Of a stretch of DNA of 64,000 nt, positions 1-11,557 are shown piece by piece (within the stretch, counting starts at the first letter, position 1; each line of letters starts with the position of its first letter). The position numbers and the translations under genes are program-made. The DNA comes from Chaenocephalus aceratus (Eukaryota > Chordata > Actinopteri > Perciformes > Channichthyidae). Location: contig JAMFTG010000066.1 of assembly GCA_023974075.1 (NCBI GenBank), positions 62,001 to 126,000 of the forward strand, given 5' to 3'. The notes beneath the pieces are model-generated. The model saw only the letters and a list, made by a program, of their open reading frames with translations, did no database searches and was not told the origin of the DNA.

Positions 1-81
1 AATATTGTTTTTGCTCTCAGTCCTCAGAATAAATGCCAGGAAACACCCCAGATGCTTCGCTGTCTTAAAAGCTACAGGCTA
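1..81. other. Unassigned window edge
   Basis: No gene is seen. It does not match the right arm or the hAT copies at 48,793 and 55,864, so it lies outside the recognisable homology. Confidence 0.4.
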
Positions 82-232
82 ATTCAATATTTCACACTAA
101 TTCATAAAGCAAGTTAGACATTTTGAAGTTCCGGACTACAATTCAATGAGGTCCAGTTAGAGAAAATGTCCCTGTGCAAAGGCACAGGGACATGTTCTCT
201 AACTGGACCTCATTGAATTGTAGTTACCCCTG
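82..232 (+). mobile_element. hAT transposon terminus (3' end fragment)
   Basis: Matches the last ~125 bp of the hAT element ending at 57,114 and, inverted, the piece starting at 48,793. It ends in CCCCTG at 227-232. Both arms carry the element at the same place next to a CTAGAG flank, so the insertion predates the inverted duplication. In this copy a stretch has been turned into a hairpin (136-223). Confidence 0.75.
136..223. repeat. 42-bp near-perfect palindrome with 4-nt loop
   Basis: Arms 136-177 and 182-223 are reverse complements except for one base, around a loop AAAG (178-181). The right-arm copy (about 48,800-48,852) has only one half, so the hairpin is specific to this arm. It sits about 50 bp from the outer edge of the inverted duplication. 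Confidence 0.95.
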
Positions 233-560
233 TACTAGAGTATCTAAAGAATACACAATATGCAGAAAATACTGTATACTGTGTACATTAAACAGTCTCA
301 CAGCTAATGTTTGCTTTCTGTGTTAACTTAGTGATAGTTAATGACACAGATAGCGTTATAACCGGGGTTCAAACAACCATTAATGTCACTTTCTATGTGA
401 ATAAAGTCATTTTAATGAACTAAAAGTGAACAAACTGAGCTGTAAGTTAGAATGTAAGTTGCTACACAGATTATGAAGAAGTATATCTAAATATTTGAAT
501 TATATTAATAATAATAACTATCGTTAATAACTATCTGACCTTTCTATCATTTTCAGCAGC
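233..560. other. Noncoding upstream region of the zinc-finger gene
   Basis: AT-rich, no ORF of note, mirrored at 48,461-48,784. It ends in a TTTTCAG-type tract just before the ATG at 561, so it may be promoter/5' UTR or an intron end. No TATA box is certain. Confidence 0.5.
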
Positions 561-593
561 ATGGAGGAGAACAAGGAGAGCCCTGGAGCGCAG
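561..593 (+). CDS. First coding exon of the C2H2 zinc-finger gene (left copy)
   Basis: An ATG opens 11 codons reading MEENKESPGAQ and runs directly into a GTCAGT splice donor at 594 in phase 0. The distal zinc-finger exon at 7,150 starts after a TTCTAG acceptor, also in phase 0, so the two join without a frame change. This small acidic leader followed by one large finger exon fits many teleost zinc-finger genes. The mirrored exon at 48,428-48,460 has the same 33-nt length and donor, with a TS in place of SP. Whether further exons lie in the 6.5-kb intron is unknown; none was recognised among the transposon pieces there. No KRAB, BTB or SCAN domain is visible. Confidence 0.7.
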
Positions 594-1370
594 GTCAGTG
601 TGCACGTCATCACAATATATTCCTAATTCCAGCGTTTCCGCCAGGCGGGCGTCTTGCCGTCATTTGAGGCCCTTATTCAGCTCGCAACGCCCTGAACTCG
701 AGTCGAGGGCGTCCAATAGAGTTTTTATCGCTTGAAATGACGAAAAGGACATCCCTCTGCTGGAGGGGCAAAGGAGTCTGGTGGGATTCTTTTCACCGCC
801 AGCAAAGCGGGTTTCTGTGACGGAAAGTGTACTGCCGGCGAGCCTTGACGGGGGGTGCTAGTGGAGCACGCGCGTGAACTGGCGAAACTGAGGCTCTGGT
901 AAACTGTGGTAACATGAAGAGCCGTTTGGGAGCCGAAAGAGCCGGCTCTTCTTAGTGAGCCGAGCCAAATGATCCGACTCACTAAAAAGAGCCGGAATTC
1001 CCATCACTAATACGTAAAGAGATGGTATCTATAAGGGACGGCTCAATTCAAGTCCAGGGTTTCCCACACATAGACTTTACTTGGGCCACCAAAGTATATT
1101 TCGCGACCCATTCATTATTATTTTGTTTGTATCCGTCCGCGTGCACGACGCCATCTGCAATCTATTTACTAGTGGACAATGATCCCTCGCTTGCTGTACC
1201 TGTTCGCTCTGCTATCGCGTGGAGGTCTGCTAACAAGCGACCAACAGAAAGGTTCATGTTAATGTTGTCGCACCTCACGAATGCCTAACACTGCTATCCC
1301 CAAATGAAGGATCACAACCCGTTTTGAAATATACAATATGAATGCACACTATGGTTAGATATAGGTTAGA
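594..1370. other. Intronic repeats including an AGCCG-rich hAT-like terminus
   Basis: Mirrored at 47,781-48,427. Positions about 913-1,010 contain a self-complementary AGAGCCGGCTC tract that ends in CCCATCACTA, resembling the end of a hAT element that starts TAGTGATGGG. The other end was not found. Short ORFs here have no recognisable domain. The stretch 1,021-1,290 contains the empty target site (about 1,224-1,231) of the MITE present at 46,990-47,772. Confidence 0.45.
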
Positions 1371-2135
1371 ACGTTGTTGGATACGATACGATAATACTTT
1401 AATTGTCAGATGAAGTCTGAAATGTGACTTGCATCACAGCAGCTCCATGTGTAACATCAACATAGACAAATAAGACAAACATAATACATGAGAAACAAAC
1501 AACAAACATGTAACATAACAGCAGGATCAGTGAGAGCTGCTCAAAGAGCCTTCAGCGTGCATCTGATCTGGATTCAGCTCTGTGTTTACTGAGAGGACTG
1601 ACTCTTTTTTCTGTTCTCACGGTCATGGCCTTTCTCCATGGAGATCTTTTCTTGCCAGTCACTTCCTTCACCTTAGTTGGAGCAATGGCATCTATATATT
1701 TTTTTTATTTTTTAATTAAAATGATCTACTAGCTCATTTACTGAGATGTTAGGGGCAAGTGTGGAAGAAACATTTCTGAGTAAACATTTCCCTAGTGTTT
1801 TCAGTTAAATATCGCTTTGTGGTTACCTCCTTTTGAACATGTGTGTGAACAGAGATAGAGCTCTCAAAGGAATGATCAGAGAGTGCAACATGAGTCACCA
1901 CAACATGAGTCACCACAACCTCAGAGATATTCAGACCCTTTGAGATCATTAAGTCCAGAGTGTGCTCCTTATTGTGCGTGGGCTCCGTCACATGCTGAGT
2001 CAGTCCATAGCTATCAAGAAACCAAAAGAGTTCTTTAGCCCCTCTGTCCTGGGGGTTGTCAACATAGATGTTAAAATCACCAACAATGACTAGACGGTCA
2101 AAGTCAATACACACTATAGACAGCAGTTCAGTAAA
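1371..2135 (-). mobile_element. LINE fragment: endonuclease domain C-terminal part and 3' tail
   Basis: On the minus strand the reading contains VIVGDFNI, the invariant D and N of an apurinic-like endonuclease, then THNKEHTLDL and a serine-aspartate-histidine (SDHS) motif, all typical of CR1/L2-group non-LTR elements. A 15-bp local duplication repeats VVTHV. The piece stops before any reverse transcriptase and ends at an ATACGATACGATA tail at about 1,381-1,393, a short tandem tail as in L2-like elements. The cleaner mirrored copy is 40,110-40,690. It is a dead fragment in the intron. Confidence 0.75.
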
Positions 2136-2139
2136 GTCA

Positions 2140-2630
2140 TCAAAAGAAGCTGGTAAAGAGCACAGCTGAACTCCCGCAGCCCTTGGGGGCCCCTACATTG
2201 GTTGTGATGGCAGATGACAGGGTTTTGTTAACCTTCACAAGTTGCTCTCTACTGGTGAGGAAAGCGGCATACCAGTAAATCAGGTACTTCCATTTTGGCC
2301 ATTTTTGACACCAAGATGTCTGCTTGTATTGTGTTGAATGCTTCTGAGAAGTCTAGGAAGAGGGCTCTTGCATAGGTGTGACGTTTATCTAAATGTTTAG
2401 TAATGATATGAACCAGAGTAGCAACAGTACCACACCCTTGCTTACAGGCAAATTGGTATGGATCAAGTATGTCTTGTCCGTCACAATAGGTTTAGCTGAA
2501 GAGGTAATTCCTGTCGGTTCTCATGGTGTCCCACACTTTTTTGGGGTCTTTGGCTTTAAAAGCATTTCCCAAAAGCTCTGTGTGCCAGTTTTGATTCCCT
2601 CAATTTGACTTTCAGTTCTCTCTCTGTCTA
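2140..2630 (-). mobile_element. LINE reverse transcriptase fragment
   Basis: The minus strand encodes broken pieces of a reverse transcriptase: LFLDFSEAFNTIQ followed by a stretch ending NVGAPQGC in different frames, with stops. The same piece is mirrored at 39,091-39,295 and 39,867-40,090, where a solo LTR splits it. It abuts the endonuclease fragment but comes from a different LINE type by motif. Confidence 0.6.
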
Positions 2631-3531
2631 AGTCAGTGTGCGAAAAAGTACACGTCCCACCGTCCGGGACGTGTTATTTACAATATCGGACAAGTCGATT
2701 GAAAGATCGACTTGTCCGGTGGACAAGTGACGTTTTTCTCCCCGATTTATTGACAAATTATTGATAAATTCAGTTTACAAAAGGCAGAACTCATTCGCAA
2801 ATTGTACGTGTCCGCCATTGTTCGTTTAGAAATGTTAGTTTCAGTTCTGCTTGTCGATTCCTAAGGAAATGCATCTCGCCGCTTTCTGTACAGTTAGACG
2901 GGGGCGGGGCGGAACGGGACCATGGATGTATAATAAGAACGACGACGTGTAGCACAGTGGCAGGTTGGGAAGCAAAACTCGGTTCCGAGTAGGAACAAAT
3001 AACAATTGTCCGGTAGCGGGATTAATAAGAGTTGAGAGGACAGGAAGCGAGGCCGAGCCCCACGGACTGCAGCTCTCTCTATGCTCCGTATCAGCTGATC
3101 GCTGCACGGTGCAGCTCAGCGTCTCTCGTCTCTTTCTACACACAGCAGATCCGCTGCCCGTTTAACAGCCTCATCTTTGTCAAACTTTCTTATGTTCTTT
3201 CTTTAACACGTAATGAAGGTTATTAAGCGTTTTAGCTCCTGTGTTGTTAATATTGATGCCATTTCCTTTATAAAGTGAAGCAGCCTCCCTGTCTGTGTCC
3301 TCGCGCTGTCCTCACATCCCCGGTTCCCCAGACTCGGAGGAGCAGGGATGTCAGTATTGTTTATGAAGCAGGGTATAGAAAGCACATTATTGAAATGAAA
3401 ATACTATTTATCTACTTTTACAAACAGTGAGCAGCTGGGCAGCTGCAGCATGTGTGTTGCAGGACATGTGTAAGCGTGCAAGCGTCTTTGAGTTGTAGAA
3501 AAGTGCTAGGCCTATAGGCTATACATCTAAT

Positions 3532-4715
3532 TAGGGCTGTGCGATTATGGCAAAAATCATAATCACGATTATTTGGGTCAATAATTGATATCACGATTAT
3601 TTTGACGATTATTCATTGACCGTTTATTGAACTTTAAAACAAATCATATTTTACCAATAAACAAGATCAACAAATATGTTGGAGCGCACTTCCAAAACCA
3701 TACTAAACATATATTATTAATATGATAAATAAAAATAAATTAGACAAAAATAAATTAAATCAAATATGATGCAGTGCACTGTCACAACCTACTGAAAACT
3801 CCTTAACATATAGCCAACATTTTGGTAAACATATTCAACATATTCCACTGAGTTAAACGTTGAAGGCTGGCCAACCGTCATGGTCCAGAAGTAACAGGAA
3901 ATAAATGTTGAACTACAATTTAAGACCAAATAAAAATGTTTAGGCCACCATGGCAAATGCTGGTAGGGCTGCTCATGGCATCTCTTAAAGATTTTTTGCA
4001 AGAAACACCAGCCTGTTTACATGGTCTGGTTTCAGAGATGAGCGCAGGCAGGTGACAAGCCACCTGTACTGAAGACCCTCAGCCACGCCCCGACACATGG
4101 GGTGACGCCGGCCAATCACAAAGCTTTGATGCGTTCAAGTGCATTATTCTGGCACAGGGAGATTATGTTACAGGACATTAACGATAACACAGAATATTGT
4201 TGTTCTATTTGTAGACACATCTCGCGATCGACTGGTTGGGCACCCCTCGGCTAGACCATAGGTCTGTTGTGGTAGCAAAGTAGTCAGCTGAAGCCACATC
4301 TCTCTCAACTTCCCCACGGCATTTGTCATATAGTGCAGGCAGCGCAGACCTGCTGAAATAATACCGAGACGGCATCGCGTAACGCTTGTCCAACGTGTTG
4401 ACAAGTTGCTTAAAGCCCTGGTTGCTAACAGTGCTAACTGGGCACATATCTTTAGCGATGTGAAATGTAATGGCAAAGTACTTGGTGGAAATAGTTTTAC
4501 CCTTCTTTTTAACGAGTTGCTGCTCTTGTTCTGACATCTTCGCTCGCGCTGAACACTCACAACACATGTCACTCCCACGTGGCCAAGTGGGCTTTTAGGG
4601 AGGGGCGAACGCGCACCCAGCAAAATAATCGTATTTTGTCAATTATGCTGTTTTCATAATCGTCGCAAGCCATAATCGTAATCGCGATTAAAATACGATT
4701 AATTGCACAGCCCTA
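3532..4715 (-). mobile_element. hAT (ZBED-type) transposon, internally decayed, with 8-bp TSD
   Basis: Termini TAGGGCTGTGC and GCACAGCCCTA are inverted repeats, and CATCTAAT flanks the element on both sides (3,524-3,531 and 4,716-4,723). The right arm has the empty site with one CATCTAAT (inverted at 31,739-31,746), so this copy entered the left arm after the duplication. The minus strand at 4,205-4,567 retains part of a hAT transposase just after the BED finger (KYFAITFHIAKDMCPVSTV, RYYFSR.ALP, DLWSSRG). The rest of the transposase is missing, so it cannot move itself. Confidence 0.93.
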
Positions 4716-4726
4716 CATCTAATGTG

Positions 4727-4727
<1 letters not shown>

Positions 4728-4759
<32 letters not shown>

Positions 4760-4760
4760 G
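4728..4760. repeat. (ATT)n microsatellite
   Basis: About 11 copies of the trinucleotide; mirrored as (AAT)n at about 31,700-31,732. Confidence 0.9.
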
Positions 4761-5261
4761 GTTATGTCCTATGTGTTGGACATGTGTGGTTGGACTCTGT
4801 CTCACAGGCAGGTTGCAGTGTAGCATCAGAGGAGACTGGGCCAATTGTACATTCTCAAACGGCACCACTTAGAACTAACTAAACAATGCAGAGATTATTT
4901 TTATATAATTGTATTCAATAACCGTAAGATATTCAACAGTATGATGTGATTTATAAATGGGAATACATATTTGACCTAATGTTTTCATAAATATATTTTT
5001 CTCTCAGTTTGTCACGGGACTTATTTTTACCCTCTCAAAGAACCGGAATCGAGAACCGAAAATAACCGGAATCGAAAAGCAGAACCGGAATCGTTAAAAT
5101 CCAAACGATACCCAACCCTATGTGTGATGCAGTAAAATCTTACCGCTAACTTACGTTAATTTTTGTCCATTCTGGACAAGTGAAAAATGTATTTGGACAA
5201 GTACATTGTCAAACTCACTTGTCCATGAACAAGTACTCTCTAAAAACTTTTTCTCACACTG

Positions 5262-5500
5262 CTCTGTCTCTCTGTCTCTGTACCTGCCTGTTTCTATGGC
5301 CAGGCTGTGAGCACTCAGTCTGTACTCCGTCTCTCTCTCCTTTCTCTCTCTCTCTGTCTCCCTTTCTCTATCTCTCACCTGTCTCCCTCTCTCTCTATCT
5401 CTCTCTCACACCTGTCTCTCACCTGTCTGTCTCTGTACCTGCATGTGTCTATGGCCAGGCTGGCACTTAGTCTGTATGCAATTGAGTCTGCCTGCTCTCG
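5262..5500. repeat. CT-rich tract with a repeated 25-bp motif
   Basis: Mostly CTCTCTGT tracts. A block reading TGTTTCTATGGCCAGGCTG recurs at about 5,290 and 5,440. The mirrored GA-rich tract is 30,950-31,197. ORFs over it are low complexity. Confidence 0.7.
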
Positions 5501-5514
5501 GGGTGGACACCCTC

Positions 5515-5784
5515 TCAGCCCTGGTCCACGTTGTTGCTCAATGAGCGCAGGTTTGTGAGAATGATGGATGGAAGTGGTGGCCGGCTGAATCTCTTCTGAA
5601 CGCCTCCCCTCCTTCCTAGTCTCTTTTTCCTGGTGTTTCTAAGCGGCTCCGGAGGGATGTCATCCAATAACGAAGAGCACAGATGGCTTGGTGTATTCGT
5701 AGGAGGCCGATCGCATTGTAGCTCTAGCATAGCCTCGCGGCTGTAGAGGCTGGGGCTCCTCGCCATACCTGTTTGTGCTGTCAC
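5515..5784 (-). mobile_element. LINE 5' fragment (start of endonuclease region)
   Basis: The minus-strand ORF ends in LPSIILTNLRSLSNNVD, the usual opening of the endonuclease domain of many fish LINEs, preceded by basic RKKRLGRRGGVQKR. The domain then stops at the CT-rich tract. Mirrored at 30,614-30,882. Confidence 0.6.
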
Positions 5785-6002
5785 TCAGGTGTGTCTTGGA
5801 AAGTTGTATGGCCAGACATGGTCTGCAGAAGGCAAATGTAATCCACAGGATCAAAAGCATGGTCTCTCAAAATGACGTTTCATAAAGACACAACAAAGTT
5901 TAGTCAATAATTAGACCAAAAAAACTAAAACAAAACACAAGATGAACGGAGCATACTGAGACTCGCGGTGACAGGATGCCGTCTCCCTCTGTCTCCTGTA
6001 TA

Positions 6003-6613
6003 CCAGAGGTGGGAGTAAGTCATACATGTGCAAGTCCCAAATTACTGGGGTGAGAGTCAAGCAAGTCAAGTCCTACGAAATCCTGATGAATAACCCCAGT
6101 TTCCGCATTTAGATCAGTTAAAAGACAGTGGTTATGAAAAGTAGAGTTGTATTTTCCACATTAACAACAATGGAGAGTGGGGCTCTGAAAACATAAAACA
6201 GGTAAAAGGGGGAATAATTGTGTGTGTGTGTGGGGGGGGGTTAAAACGTAGCAGCCTGCGGTCGCTCTTTAGCTGTTCTAATGAAGGTAAACACAGTGAA
6301 GTAAACAGTAAAAGGCACAGCTCTTTGCAGCTGGTGCTGCTCTTCTCAGATTCTGCTGAGTGACATGTTACTGCCTCCTGATGCTGCAGAGATTTCATGA
6401 AGTGAAGGAGGTTTTCCTTCTATAAAACAGCTGTGGGCAGCAGGTACTGTAAGAGTCACAGACATGAATACATAGGTCATGGCAGACTGGTGCTCACACT
6501 CCTGTTTTGCAGATCCGGTGCTTGAACAAATGTCAAGTCGAGTCTTTTATCAATGTTAGTCAAGCAAGACGTCTCAAGTAAAAAAATATGCGACTCGACT
6601 CCCCCACCTCTGG
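6003..6613. mobile_element. MITE with CCAGAGGTGGG termini
   Basis: Inverted ends CCAGAGGTGGG and CCCACCTCTGG, flanked by TATA on both sides. About 0.6 kb, no transposase. The mirrored copy is 29,762-30,395, so it predates the duplication. Superfamily not certain. Confidence 0.8.
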
Positions 6614-6689
6614 TATATACTGTGGTTAGAATGTTGCTGTATTACTGTATAAAATATAATACAAATATAATAAACCCAAACAGTTAAGT

Positions 6690-7046
6690 GTTGTTTTATT
6701 AAATGTGCCAAGTGCTAGGACTGTGTTAGGGAAGAAAGCTTTTAGATGTGCAGCTCCACTAAATTGGAACAGTCTGCAAACCTGTTTAAAACTGAGCACT
6801 TTGGTTCCCCTGCATCATTTTAAAACTCGGCTGGGTGACATGCTGTTTGATACTCATGGTACATGTCACTGTAAATAGAGTTTTGTAAACTGTACCCTGT
6901 ACATTATGTTGTATGTCATCCTTATTGTTGTTCTGTTGTTTTTATGTTACATGTGTAACTAATGTCCTGCAGGTCACCCTTGAAAAAGAGATCTTTTGAT
7001 CTCAAGGGGCTTCACCTGGTTAAATAAAGGCTACAAACAAACAAAC
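6690..7046 (+). mobile_element. L2-type LINE 3' end
   Basis: The plus strand encodes the last ~60 residues of an L2-type ORF2 (a VLGKKAFRCAAPLNWNSL motif) and a 3' UTR with a GATCTCAAGGGGC...GGTTAAATAAAGG end followed by an (AAAC)n tail. The same 3' structure ends the longer copies at 21,925 and 36,903. 5'-truncated; mirrored at about 29,345-29,700. Confidence 0.8.
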
Positions 7047-7149
7047 AAGTAGTATTTTGTTAACTCAAGGTTTATATTAAGTGAGTTTTTATTGAGTTAA
7101 CTTGTGTATTCATGCTTTTTAGATTGTCTTTCTCTGTCGTCTGTTCTAG

Positions 7150-8352
<1,203 letters not shown>

Positions 8353-8443
8353 TGGTTTTAAGAGTGTGTGAAAACTATGAGAGCCAAGCTAGCTGGTTCC
8401 TCCTCCTGATGTCCTGAGAGCTGTAGTTGTATAGTCTCATTTA

Positions 8444-8449
8444 AATAAA
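8444..8449 (+). terminator. AATAAA polyadenylation signal of the zinc-finger gene
   Basis: Lies 92 bp after the stop codon; mirrored in the right arm near 28,183-28,188. Confidence 0.6.
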
Positions 8450-9210
8450 GCTTATTTCATTCAAATGTGTCTTTTCTTCAGTGAGATATCTTCATAGATT
8501 TCCTTATGACTTGAGAGTCTGATTTTAAAAGTGGTTTATATTTCTGAGTCTGACTCAAGCAACTTAAATGTTTGCTTGAACAAGTCATCTGAACATTGAG
8601 TACTGTTTAAGTAATCTGGCACTCTACCTTTGTCCCTATATTTAGATAAACAAGTTAATCCCCATTATTGCATTTAATAATTCATATTTCACGACTCACT
8701 GTTACTGTAGCACTGACCACTTTATTGTATAAAGTGCATTCAATTGAAAACACCATAGTGTTACAGTTAAATTATGTACAATTATGTACTTAAAAGTATT
8801 TACATATAATAAATAATGAACGCCTACAATATCAGAGACATTAGAATGCAACAATTGCACTGATGGGACTGCTCTGTATTCCTAAAGTTTGACCTTTCTG
8901 GCAAAGTATTTAATTGATTCAGTATAAATGATGGCAACAGCATAAACTAAGGTAAACACAGGTGGAAAAGCTCAAGTGGATACAAATCAGATGCATGAAA
9001 CACATTCACTTTTGTAGATCCCAGGATTTATTTGTCTCACTCCACTGCAGAAGAAGAACAGGAATGATCCAGCTATTGAACCCAGTTGGATTCTTTAGGA
9101 CTTTTTCTGAGCAACCATTCACCTTCATTGATTCAGTATAAAGGATGGCAACAACAACAACATAAACACAGGTAAAAAAGCTCAAGTGGATACAAACCAG
9201 ATGTACAATT
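8450..9210. other. 3' flank of the zinc-finger gene with a spaced direct repeat
   Basis: No gene. An ~80-bp block (starting TTGATTCAGTATAAA, with GGATGGCAACA and AAGCTCAAGTGGATACAAA) occurs at about 8,913-8,998 and again at 9,127-9,205. The block pair is mirrored near 27,420-27,720, so it predates the duplication. Confidence 0.6.
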
Positions 9211-9385
9211 ATGGACAGGAGGCTGTGGCGCAGTGCGTTGGTGTTGGGATCAGGGGAGCACAGGTTCAAACCCCACTGCAGTCAGCATGTCGTTGTGTCC
9301 CTGGGCAAGACACTTCACCGCACAGTATTGAGTATGGAAGTCGCTTTGGATAAAAGTGTCTAAGTAACATGTAATGTACATAAAA
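9211..9385 (+). mobile_element. tRNA-derived SINE with L2-type tail
   Basis: Head GGCTGTGGCGCAGTGCGTTGG resembles a tRNA A box region and GGTTCAAACCCC (9,263-9,274) is a B box. The tail GTCGCTTTGGATAAAAGTGTC is shared with the 3' end of the L2/Rex1-like LINE at about 55,650-55,710, as expected if the SINE uses that LINE's machinery. Mirrored at 27,255-27,418. Confidence 0.8.
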
Positions 9386-9520
9386 CTATTTACATTAATG
9401 ACGTACATATATTTACAATATACATAATAAATATAAAACTCAACATGAAAAATAAAAATGATAACACAGCAAGTTGGAAAACATTTAAATGACTATTTAC
9501 AATATTTACATAGCAACAGG

Positions 9521-11557
9521 TCATTGCTCCAAAGCGTCAACAGCAGCTGTACATTGTTTGTAACTGTTGTAGACTGTGTTCTCCAGACCCTTTGATGGAG
9601 ACATCCTCTTCACAGGGCAGAAGACTTTGCGCCTGTACTTTTTGTGCCCCTGGGTGGGTTGGCCACAGCACGTGCACAACGGCAGCCTTTGAACCCGGGA
9701 CACCTACTCCCGAGGGCTCGTCCATCCCCTTGCGCTTGTAAAGCGTGGACCTTGCCCAGGATGAGGGAATGCACTCGAGAGTAGTGGGGACAGACACATC
9801 AGCAGACGGGGTTGCCTGAATGGCAGGTAGTAAGGGCATTGAGGAGGGGCCAGCAATGGTGGGGGTTGGCTGACTGGCAGGCAGGATGGGGCCAGGGAAA
9901 AGGGAGGGCACAGGTCTGGCGATGGTACTAGTGGCAAGCAGTATGGGACGTCCAGCAATGGCAGGCACGATGGGCCTCGTGGAGGGGCCAGCAATCGCCC
10001 GGGTTGCTGTGGATGGAGAGGGGGAGGGCAAAGGTCTGGGGGTTGGTGGACGTGGCAGTGACACAGGTGGCAGTGATGTCTGAGGGTGTGAGAGAGGCAT
10101 GATCATGTCCCTCCTTCCCTTCAATGACTGGGTTCCTGCCGTGCTGGGTGTCGGCACGTACTGCATCAGCGGGTAGTCTGGTGGAGAGAGGACTGCTGGC
10201 TGGTGTGGCGCTGGAGGCAAGTGGGCAGAGGAAACGGAAGTCGTCTTTGAGAGCATCACTGGCTGGGTGGTCGCACGCAGGTTGAGGAGGCGTTATTGAG
10301 CGCGGATAAAGTCATGCACCGTCTTAATGTTTATCTTTGGCAGCGGAAAGCCTGCTTTAGACAAGAGGGGATCGTCCACCAAAACCTGTGCTGGATCCTC
10401 TCGTACGCCTTCAAGATAGTGGTCTTCTCAGGGCTTGTGCGAGAACCCTGTGGTGACTTAAACCACAGCAGTTTCACCAGCGTGTACATAAGCCTGTTGT
10501 TCATTGCACTGCGTAGCGAATGTCCATCTTCACGCGCTGTATCACAGCAGCATCGACAAGGTTGTGGCGTTTAGTGCGGCAGTACAGGGTGTTGCCCCAG
10601 TGCGTACAGCTGGTTGAACTTCTGCTGCTGTTTGTCGTGGTCCTCCACTGCATCCCAGGCAGCCAGGATCGCGTTCCTCTGCTCGGTGACAAGGGACAGC
10701 TTGTCATCGATGAGACCCATCTCCAACAGCAGCGAGCAGAACCTCTCCAACTGCTGGAAGCCGGGAAGAGGGTTTTGGCTGCAGGCATCCTGTCAGGGTT
10801 TGAGTTTTATTGTGTCTAGTTGTGGGGTTATTTTGCTGTTCTGTCCTCCCTGTCGTTAGTTTCCCTGGTGTGTCTAATTGTCTAATTGTGTTCACCTGTT
10901 GCCCTTGTGTTTCTCCTCCCCTGCCCGGCTGTTTCTCGTCACGTGATTACCCCTCCTTGTATTTAGTCTAGTCTCTTCCTGTGTTCAGTGTTGGTTCATT
11001 ATTTGTCGTTCATGTCTCCCTTCATGTTGGTCACAGTCCCTTTTTGTTTGGATGCTACCTCGTGCCTTTTACCTGTTAATGGATTCTTTTTTTTTTCAGC
11101 TTTTGTGAATAAAGCTCGCCTTTTGTTCCATTTTGAAACCTGCTTCCCTCCTCATTCTGCATTTGGGTCCTATTTTTCCTCAACCCTGACACATCCTCCT
11201 GTTAAAGAAATGATATGGAAAATGTGGTACGTTGAAATGGATACATTGACCACTCATACAGTGCATTTTAATTTCATTTTAGAAGACACCAAGTCACTTA
11301 CAAAAGCGGGCGGGTTGACAGTGGAGGTTTCGTCTGTGACGAGTGTGATGTGGGGCAGGATGGCATCCAGCACATTGTCTCCTTCGCAATGCGACTCCCC
11401 GTCGCTCTGGTACCCTCGTCTGCTTCGAGATCTGGAGGGGGCTGCCCGGGCTGAACCACCTCCTCGTCTGGACCGGGGCCATCGTGGATGATGTCCTCCA
11501 GTGAAAAGGGGCCAGATTCTGATTCACCAGTGCTCTGGCTGAAGAGGTACTCCAACC
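9521..11557 (-). pseudogene. Broken gene for a proline-rich protein with a CxxCGQP motif (left copy)
   Basis: Read on the minus strand it has: an acidic first part with FSQSTGESESGPFSLEDIIHD (11,460-11,555) and a GTAAGT donor after NPPAF; a TTTAACAG acceptor; a second part (about 10,400-10,785) with LERFCSLLLEMGLIDDKLSL, WGNTLYCRTKRHN and KINIKTVHDFIRAQ; a stop codon just before RLLNLRATTQPV; a proline-rich region (9,700-10,250); and a C-terminus with CTCCGQPTQGHKKYRRK...FCP, a likely zinc-binding knuckle, ending VDALEQ at 9,521. A solo LTR (10,791-11,191) sits at the start of the second exon. I do not recognise the family by name; similar teleost proteins may be transposon-derived. Stop, frameshift and LTR make it a pseudogene. 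Confidence 0.65.
10791..11191 (+). mobile_element. Solo LTR with 5-bp TSD (left copy)
   Basis: Begins TGTCAGGGTT, ends AACCCTGACA, flanked on both sides by CATCC (10,786-10,790; 11,192-11,196), with an AATAAA inside. Its central part matches the Gypsy-like LTR at 13,927-14,206. Present at the same site in the right arm (25,586-25,980), so it predates the duplication. No internal retroviral-like genes remain. Confidence 0.93.

Larger units (their letters stand above)
2634..5261. mobile_element. Non-autonomous hAT-like element with ACTTGTCC subterminal motifs
   Basis: Terminal inverted repeats CAGTGTGCGAAAAAGT (2,634) and, inverted, CAGTGTGAGAAAAAGT (ending 5,261) match in 15 of 16 bases. Both ends are dense in the octamer ACTTGTCC or its complement, in part as palindromes. 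No transposase ORF is seen. Excluding the hAT insertion at 3,532-4,715 it is about 1.44 kb, close to the 1.41-kb mirrored copy at 31,198-32,603. Flanks are CT-rich so a target duplication cannot be read. The CAGTG start suggests the hAT superfamily. Confidence 0.7.

Noticed and set aside
5180..5558. ORFs of SLSLSL type on plus strand and their GA-tract partners near 31 and 32.6 kb
   Set aside because: Low-complexity CT or GA tracts; no domains.
9211..9385. A tRNA gene
   Set aside because: A and B boxes are present but no cloverleaf; the tail is an L2-type 3' end, so it is a SINE.
10520..10859. Plus-strand ORFs opposite the CxxCGQP gene
   Set aside because: They are shadows of the minus-strand frames, which carry the motifs and splice sites.
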